A stretch of DNA of 9,635 nt from contig JAJQAT010000119.1 in NCBI GenBank assembly GCA_021203665.1, forward strand, positions 1 to 9,635, read 5' to 3'. This stretch comes from Bacillota bacterium (lineage in GTDB: Bacteria; Bacillota; Clostridia; UBA1381). Both the position numbers and the translations under genes were made by a program. This document shows, piece after piece, positions 6,365-9,635 of the stretch; position 1 is the stretch's first letter; each line of letters starts with the position of its first letter. The notes under the pieces are model-generated. The model was not told the DNA's origin. It saw only the letters and a program-made list of their open reading frames with translations, and searched no databases.

Positions 6365-7366
6365 GTGCTTGTACTTGGAATAGAAAGCTCGTGCGACGAA
6401 ACCGCCGCGGCTGTTGTGCGCGACGGCAGAGAGGTTTTGTCAAACGTGATAAACACGCAGATAGCGATACATAAGCAGTTCGGCGGCGTTGTACCGGAGG
6501 TCGCGTCAAGACGGCATATCGAGGTGATAGACGACGTGATAGACGAGGCGCTTTCGGACGCGAATGTAACATTTGATGATATAGACGCGATAGCCGTCAC
6601 CTACGGCCCCGGACTTGTGGGCGCGCTGCTTGTGGGCGTGTCCGCGGCAAAGGCGCTCGCGTTCGCGCTTGATAAGCCCTTGGTACCCGTTCATCATATA
6701 AAGGGACACATAATGGCTAATTTTGTGGCGCATAAGGATTTGGAGCCGCCGTTTGTATGCCTTGTGGCGTCGGGCGGACACAGCCATATAGTCAGCGTCG
6801 AGGATTACACAAAATTCGAAATAATGGGAAGAACCCGCGACGACGCGGCGGGCGAGGCGTTCGATAAAATTGCCAGAGTGCTCGGACTCGGTTATCCGGG
6901 CGGACCGCTTATAGATAAGCTCGCCAAAGAGGGCAATCCCGCAGCTGTTCGTTTCCCGAGGGTGAGAATGGATAAAAATTCACTTGATTTCTCATTCAGC
7001 GGGGTTAAAACAGCGGTTATAAATTACCTGCATACATTAGAGCAAAACGGCGAGGAATACAATAAAGCCGATATAGCCGCAAGCTTCCAGGACGCCGTTA
7101 CCGATGTTTTGTGTGAGCATACCATAGAGGCGGCGCTTAAAAAGAACAGCAAAATAATCACGCTTGCCGGAGGCGTTGCGTCTAACAGCGCGCTGAGGAA
7201 AAAGATGACGCTTGCGGCGGCGGAAAAGGGAATAAGCGTGCTTTATCCCGAACCGGTGCTTTGCACGGATAACGCGGTTATGATAGCGTGCGCGGGATAT
7301 TACGGTTACCTTGAAAATGACTTTGCGGATATGACGCTTAACGCGGTGCCGTCTTTGCAGCTTTAA
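6365..7366 (+). CDS. tsaD: tRNA N6-adenosine threonylcarbamoyltransferase TsaD
   Basis: Catalytic ASKHA-fold subunit of the t6A machinery; with TsaB and TsaE it moves the threonylcarbamoyl group from the TsaC product to A37 of tRNA. From the GTG start it has 333 residues (338 if the ATG at 6350 is used). Motifs, in the 333-residue numbering: LGIESSCDET at 4-13, VPEVASRRH at 43-51, HHIKGH at 110-115 giving metal ligands His111 and His115, SGGHSH at 136-141, DAAGEAFDK at 160-168, FSFSGVKTA at 209-217, GGVASNSALR at 269-278 and the third metal ligand Asp302 in TDNA. I prefer GTG because of the AGGAG at 6353-6357, though a five-residue longer N-terminus is also common in the family. TsaB and TsaE are not encoded in this window and must lie elsewhere. 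Confidence 0.95.
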   Translation: MLVLGIESSCDETAAAVVRDGREVLSNVINTQIAIHKQFGGVVPEVASRRHIEVIDDVIDEALSDANVTFDDIDAIAVTYGPGLVGALLVGVSAAKALAFALDKPLVPVHHIKGHIMANFVAHKDLEPPFVCLVASGGHSHIVSVEDYTKFEIMGRTRDDAAGEAFDKIARVLGLGYPGGPLIDKLAKEGNPAAVRFPRVRMDKNSLDFSFSGVKTAVINYLHTLEQNGEEYNKADIAASFQDAVTDVLCEHTIEAALKKNSKIITLAGGVASNSALRKKMTLAAAEKGISVLYPEPVLCTDNAVMIACAGYYGYLENDFADMTLNAVPSLQL

Positions 7367-7370
7367 GCAA

Positions 7371-7378
7371 AAAGGAGG
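7371..7378 (+). promoter_or_regulatory. Strong ribosome binding site for aroB
   Basis: AAAGGAGG, six bases before the aroB ATG at 7385, is a near-perfect match to the 16S rRNA tail and fixes that start. It sits in the 18-base gap after tsaD and is one of the strongest sites in the window. Confidence 0.75.
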
Positions 7379-7384
7379 ATTAAT

Positions 7385-8479
7385 ATGGAAAAACTATTTG
7401 TAGATTTAGGTAAAAATTCATACGATATACTTTTCACTGACAGCTTTAACGGACTTGCCGGAGCGATGGAGGATATAGGCGCGCCGAAAAAGCTGCTGAT
7501 AGTAACGGACAGCAATGTTGAAAAGCTGTACGCGCGCGAGGTCGATGAAATTCTAAAGGAAAGCGGCTATGACAGCGCGGTATATTCCTTCGCGGCGGGC
7601 GAGGAAAACAAGGGTATGGACGCGATACTCGGAATATGCGGAGCCTGCATTGAGCATGAAATGGACAGGAAGAGTATGATTGTGGCGCTCGGCGGCGGAG
7701 TTGTGGGAGATATGGCAGGATTTGCCGCCGCGATATTTATGCGCGGAATTGACTTTGTTCAGGTGCCTACAACGCTTCTTTCGCAGTCGGACAGCTCCGT
7801 CGGAGGAAAGACCGGAATAGACTTTATGGAAAGCAAGAATATTTTGGGCGCGTTTCACCAGCCGAGGCTTGTGTATATAAACGTAAGCACGCTTAAAACC
7901 TTGCCCAAGGAGCAGTTTGTTTCGGGCATGGGCGAGGTTATAAAGCACGGAATAATTCGCGACAGCGGCTTTTTCGACTATCTTGAAAACAACATCTCTC
8001 TTATAAAGACGCTTGACAGCGAGACGCTTATAAAAATGGACAGAACAAATTGCTCCATTAAGGCGGACGTTGTTATGCACGACGAGAGAGAAACGGGACT
8101 TAGGGCAATACTCAATTTCGGTCATACAATAGGGCACGCTGTGGAGTCGGCTTACGACTTTAAAATGACCCACGGCGAATGTGTCGGCATAGGTATGATA
8201 GGCGCGTCGTATATCGCGTACAAGCGCGGTATGATAGACGAGGGCGTTTTAAACCGCATAGAAAGCATTCTTGAGCTGTACGGCTTTAAGACTCGCGTCC
8301 GTCTTCCCGAAAGGGAAACCGTGCTTGGCTTTATGCGCAAGGACAAAAAGAAGATTGCCGGAAAGCTGAAGTTTGTCCTGCCCACAAGGATAGGCGATGT
8401 AACGCAGACAACCGACGTCCGCGGGGAGGAGATTTATTCGGCGCTTGAATACATATCAAATCGGGAGAAAAATATATGA
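7385..8479 (+). CDS. aroB: 3-dehydroquinate synthase
   Basis: Second step of the shikimate pathway: converts 3-deoxy-D-arabino-heptulosonate 7-phosphate to 3-dehydroquinate using catalytic NAD and a divalent metal, in the cytoplasm. At 364 residues it is full length. The NAD-binding half carries GGGVVGDMAGFAA at 103-115; QVPTTLLSQSDSSVGGKTG follows at 126-144. Metal ligands are Glu184 (GMGEVIKHG), His247 (NFGHTIGHA) and His263 (THGECVG). A basic KDKKKIAGK at 319-327 matches the substrate-phosphate lysine region. All key residues are present, so it should be active and not a 2-deoxy-scyllo-inosose synthase-type relative. The start has a strong AAAGGAGG. Its stop overlaps the lspA start (ATGA at 8476-8479). 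No other shikimate gene is in the window, so aroB is here detached from the pathway cluster. Confidence 0.95.
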   Translation: MEKLFVDLGKNSYDILFTDSFNGLAGAMEDIGAPKKLLIVTDSNVEKLYAREVDEILKESGYDSAVYSFAAGEENKGMDAILGICGACIEHEMDRKSMIVALGGGVVGDMAGFAAAIFMRGIDFVQVPTTLLSQSDSSVGGKTGIDFMESKNILGAFHQPRLVYINVSTLKTLPKEQFVSGMGEVIKHGIIRDSGFFDYLENNISLIKTLDSETLIKMDRTNCSIKADVVMHDERETGLRAILNFGHTIGHAVESAYDFKMTHGECVGIGMIGASYIAYKRGMIDEGVLNRIESILELYGFKTRVRLPERETVLGFMRKDKKKIAGKLKFVLPTRIGDVTQTTDVRGEEIYSALEYISNREKNI

Positions 8480-8943
8480 TATATCTGATTGCTTCACTTA
8501 TTATAATATTGGCTGACCAGGCGGTAAAATATCTTGTGGTAAGCGGTATGAGCGTCGGCGATACGGCGTTTTCGATACTTAATCTTTTTGATATAACATA
8601 TGTTCAAAACAAGGGCGCGGCATTTTCGATATTGTCGGGAAAGGTGTCGCTGTTAAGCATTATATCCGTGATATTTTGCGTCGGAGTTATAGTGTATTGG
8701 ATAAAAAAGAAGCCCGAGCATCCGCTTTTGAAAGCATCGATTATGCTGATGTTTTCCGGTGCGCTCGCAAACGCGATAGACAGAATATTCCGCGGCTTTG
8801 TCGTGGACTATATAAAGACGGCGTTTATTAATTTCCCCGTGTTTAATATCGCGGATATTTGCATTACGGTAGGCGCGGCACTGCTTGTGGTATATGTTAT
8901 TTGGTTCGATAAAGAGGATAAAAATGCGGAAAATAAAAATTGA
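8476..8943 (+). CDS. lspA: Lipoprotein signal peptidase (signal peptidase II)
   Basis: Membrane aspartyl protease that cleaves signal peptides from diacylglyceryl-modified prolipoproteins. It has 155 residues and four membrane segments at about 2-22, 57-76, 85-101 and 127-144. Family blocks are LADQAVKYLV at 12-21 with conserved Asp14, YVQNKGAAFS at 42-51, GALANAIDR at 95-103 with catalytic Asp102, and VFNIADICI at 122-130 with catalytic Asp127. The block around Asp102 has Ser-Gly and Ala-Asn where most members have Gly-Gly and Gly-Asn, a mild variation. The start ATG overlaps the aroB stop by four bases, with GGGAG at 8463-8467. The charged Lys/Glu/Asn-rich C-terminal tail is cytoplasmic and its coding region overlaps the next gene by 20 bases. 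The lspA-pseudouridine synthase pair is a common Firmicutes arrangement. Confidence 0.95.
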   Translation: MIYLIASLIIILADQAVKYLVVSGMSVGDTAFSILNLFDITYVQNKGAAFSILSGKVSLLSIISVIFCVGVIVYWIKKKPEHPLLKASIMLMFSGALANAIDRIFRGFVVDYIKTAFINFPVFNIADICITVGAALLVVYVIWFDKEDKNAENKN

Positions 8944-9635
8944 CGCCGTTTTGGAAAGCACCGGCGAAAGACTTGACAAATTCATAGCCGACAATTCGGA
9001 TATATCGCGCAGCTACGCGGCCAAGCTGTGTACGGACGGACTTGTTACCCTTAACGGGAAACCGCTTGAAAAGAAATACAAAATAACGGGAGGCGAGGAA
9101 ATAACAATAGATGTGCCGGAGCCGGAGGAGCTGTCTGCCGAGCCGGAGAATATACCGCTTGACATAGTATATGAGGACAGCGATGTAATCGTCGTAAACA
9201 AGCCTCAGGGAATGTGCGTCCACCCCGCGCCGGGCAACGAGAGCGGGACGCTTGTGAACGGACTCGCGTATCACTGCGGGAATGAGCTTTCGGCGATAAA
9301 CGGCGTGATACGCCCGGGAATAGTCCATCGAATAGACAAGAACACCTCGGGACTTATCGTTGCCGCAAAAAACACCGAGGCGCATTTAAAGCTGTCCGAG
9401 CAGCTAAAGGAACGCAAGGCAATGCGCAAATACGTCGCGCTTGTGAACGGGAATATAAAGGAGGACAGCGGAACCGTGAATAAACCGATAGGCAGAAACC
9501 CGTCCGACAGAAAGAAAATGGCTGTTGTGCGCGGCGGACGCGAGGCGATAACGCATTTTAACGTGCTTGAGCGCTTCGGTCAATATACGCTTGTCGAGTG
9601 TATTTTGGAAACGGGCAGAACTCATCAGATAAGGG
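8924..9635 (+). CDS. rluD: RluD-family 23S rRNA pseudouridine synthase (3' truncated by window)
   Basis: An open frame that runs off the right edge; 237 residues are visible of an expected roughly 300. It has an N-terminal S4 RNA-binding domain at about 16-62 (GERLDKFI, then DGLVTLNGKPLEK) and the RluA/RluD catalytic domain from about 78: VNKPQGMCVHP at 91-101, HRIDKNTSGL at 135-144 with catalytic Asp138, and GRTHQIR at 231-237, the end of a strongly conserved motif. The family isomerises uridines in 23S rRNA; the exact position modified cannot be told from sequence, and the Bacillus gene next to lspA is named ylyB. The start ATG lies inside lspA (20-base overlap) with AGAGG at 8913-8917 upstream, implying translational coupling. 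No frameshift or stop is seen in the visible part. Confidence 0.92.
   Translation, partial: MRKIKIDAVLESTGERLDKFIADNSDISRSYAAKLCTDGLVTLNGKPLEKKYKITGGEEITIDVPEPEELSAEPENIPLDIVYEDSDVIVVNKPQGMCVHPAPGNESGTLVNGLAYHCGNELSAINGVIRPGIVHRIDKNTSGLIVAAKNTEAHLKLSEQLKERKAMRKYVALVNGNIKEDSGTVNKPIGRNPSDRKKMAVVRGGREAITHFNVLERFGQYTLVECILETGRTHQIR

Noticed and set aside
7553..8173. Antisense open frame of 206 codons opposite aroB
   Set aside because: Fully covered by an intact, motif-complete aroB; no ribosome binding site or domain; same codon-bias explanation.

Overview
The window reads as a gene-dense chromosomal segment of a Clostridia-type (Firmicutes) bacterium. The evidence is the DivIC-like and YabR-like pair at the left edge, the YwlC/YwlE-type pair in the middle, the lspA followed by a YlyB/RluD-type pseudouridine synthase at the right edge, good Shine-Dalgarno sequences, and a mixed composition with GCG-rich stretches and heavy use of ATA for isoleucine. 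All eleven recognisable genes are on the + strand. I see no RNA genes, insertion sequences, CRISPR arrays or prophage genes.

Left region (1-861): the end-to-end (or nearly so) coding part of a DivIC/FtsB-family division protein, then an S1-domain RNA-binding protein of the YabR type, closed by an intrinsic terminator-like hairpin at 797-825. In Bacillus this pair is followed by the spoIIE-tilS-hpt-ftsH region; here that order is broken.

Middle and right regions (862-9635): a probable long operon of nine co-directional genes with gaps of no more than 25 bases and several start/stop overlaps. The order is: an 11-helix membrane protein with a DUF6273-like extracytoplasmic tail; nicotinate phosphoribosyltransferase (pncB); long-form threonylcarbamoyl-AMP synthase (TsaC/Sua5); a YwlE-type protein arginine phosphatase; the acetyltransferase RimI; TsaD; 3-dehydroquinate synthase (aroB); signal peptidase II (lspA); and an RluD-family pseudouridine synthase cut by the window end.

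Functionally the operon mixes tRNA modification (TsaC makes the threonylcarbamoyl-adenylate that TsaD, with TsaB and TsaE, transfers to tRNA A37), ribosomal protein and rRNA modification (RimI, RluD-like), NAD salvage (PncB), aromatic amino acid synthesis (AroB), lipoprotein maturation (LspA) and reversal of protein arginine phosphorylation (YwlE). Most of this is housekeeping. The least understood item is the membrane protein at 862-2940, whose topology fits a GT-C glycosyltransferase carrying a fused DUF6273 domain outside the cell. I did not find a clear new multi-gene system.
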